A stretch of DNA of 12,825 nucleotides, from the NCBI GenBank assembly GCA_023387935.1, contig JAEWHG010000215.1, positions 1-12,825 on the forward strand, written 5' to 3'. Source of the DNA: Bacillota bacterium (lineage in GTDB: Bacteria > Bacillota > Clostridia > Peptostreptococcales > Natronincolaceae). Below the pieces are notes generated by a model. The model saw only the letters and a program-made list of their open reading frames with translations. It was not told the DNA's origin and did no database searches. Made by a program: the position numbers and the translations under genes. Positions 12,419 to 12,825 of this stretch are shown here, one piece after another (the stretch's first letter is position 1; each line of letters opens with the position of its first letter).

Positions 12419-12825
12419 TTATTTCTCCCAATAAATACTTATTTCGTCCCCTGTTTTTATATGATCTGTGTAATTTGCATCCTCACCATTAAGGCTTAAC
12501 ACCAGTCTCCCCTTGACACTGCTTCTGTCAAAATCAATATAATCAAAAATATCTACAAAGATATTACCTCCAGTTTTGAATGGAATTTTAATCATATCAT
12601 TATTACATTTAACCACAATTACGTCTTCTACTGACTCTATATTTTCCTTAAGTGTTACTATTTCTTCTTGAGATTTTTCCATTTTTTCTGATGATATATC
12701 TAAGGATGTCTTTTTCTCAATATAAACTGAATCTTTATTTATAATAGAAGAATTTAAGGATGCTACTTCCTCATTAACCTTAATAATATATTCTTCGTAT
12801 GGAATATCAATATATTTACAAAGCT
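12419..12825 (-). CDS. C-terminal part of a larger protein, possibly FtsA-like with beta-grasp tail (partial)
   Basis: The reading frame stays open from the stop at 12419 to the right edge, giving at least 134 residues; the internal ATG at 12682 has no ribosome site and is not a start. The visible part has a charged, probably coiled or linker segment (MEKSQEEIVTLKENIESVEDV) followed by a compact domain with FVDIFDYIDFD and a final LNGEDANYTDHIKTGDEISIYWE. This ending resembles the beta-grasp-like tail I associate with long clostridial FtsA-domain proteins (NGxxAxFTDPLKxGDEIxIYW). That assignment is from memory and moderate at best. The gene is 71 nt upstream of the VanW gene on the same strand, and no terminator is visible between them, so they may be co-transcribed. 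Confidence 0.75.
   Translation of the reverse strand, partial: LCKYIDIPYEEYIIKVNEEVASLNSSIINKDSVYIEKKTSLDISSEKMEKSQEEIVTLKENIESVEDVIVVKCNNDMIKIPFKTGGNIFVDIFDYIDFDRSSVKGRLVLSLNGEDANYTDHIKTGDEISIYWEK

Overview
The window is AT-rich and has Gram-positive signals throughout: AGGAGG-type ribosome sites, sigma-A promoters, hairpin plus T-run terminators, a T-box leader and a cobalamin riboswitch. Gene content (NuoE-like hydrogenase/dehydrogenase subunit under a Rex-type operator, PerR-like regulator, DUF2225 protein, VanW/YoaR protein) points to an anaerobic member of the Clostridia. Genus is not decidable from the sequence alone. It looks like ordinary chromosome; no transposase, integrase, phage gene, CRISPR array, tRNA or rRNA was seen.

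Layout. 1-741 (minus): start of a multi-subunit NADH-linked iron-sulfur complex, with a NuoE/HydC/HndA-like subunit followed by the 5' part of an HndB-like [2Fe-2S] subunit cut by the window edge. The 316-base gap 742-1057 holds its promoter(s), a perfect Rex-type operator and the terminator of the next gene. 1058-2146 (minus): dipeptide epimerase of the enolase superfamily. The 456-base gap 2147-2602 holds the tyrS promoter, a tyrosine T-box leader with terminator, and copy 1 of a 76-bp repeat. 2603-3832 (plus): tyrS, ending in a terminator shared with the convergent Cof-type phosphatase gene (3953-4780, minus). 4839-5345 (plus): promoter, PerR-box-like site and a perR-like gene. 5364-8299 (minus): btuF-btuC-btuD, a vitamin B12 ABC importer; the 386-base gap 8300-8685 carries its promoter, cobalamin riboswitch, riboswitch terminator and one further hairpin. 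8686-9987 (minus): LCAT-like serine hydrolase with an unexplained C-terminal extension. The gap 9988-10215 contains copy 2 of the 76-bp repeat and the terminator of a DUF2225 gene (10216-10905, minus). 10989-12347 (minus): membrane-anchored VanW/G5 protein. 12419-12825 (minus): C-terminal part of a larger protein, possibly an FtsA-like cell-division protein.

The genes do not form one pathway, but several units are visibly controlled by metabolites: NADH/NAD+ through Rex at the redox operon, uncharged tRNA-Tyr at tyrS, cobalamin at btuFCD, and metal/peroxide at perR. The most unusual observation is the 76-bp repeat. Two copies (72 of 76 identical) lie about 7.5 kb apart in opposite orientation. 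Each begins exactly 15 nt beyond the stem of an unrelated intrinsic terminator, is flanked by copy-specific TTTTATTTT-type direct repeats, and points toward the next gene. This looks like a small terminator-targeting mobile repeat.
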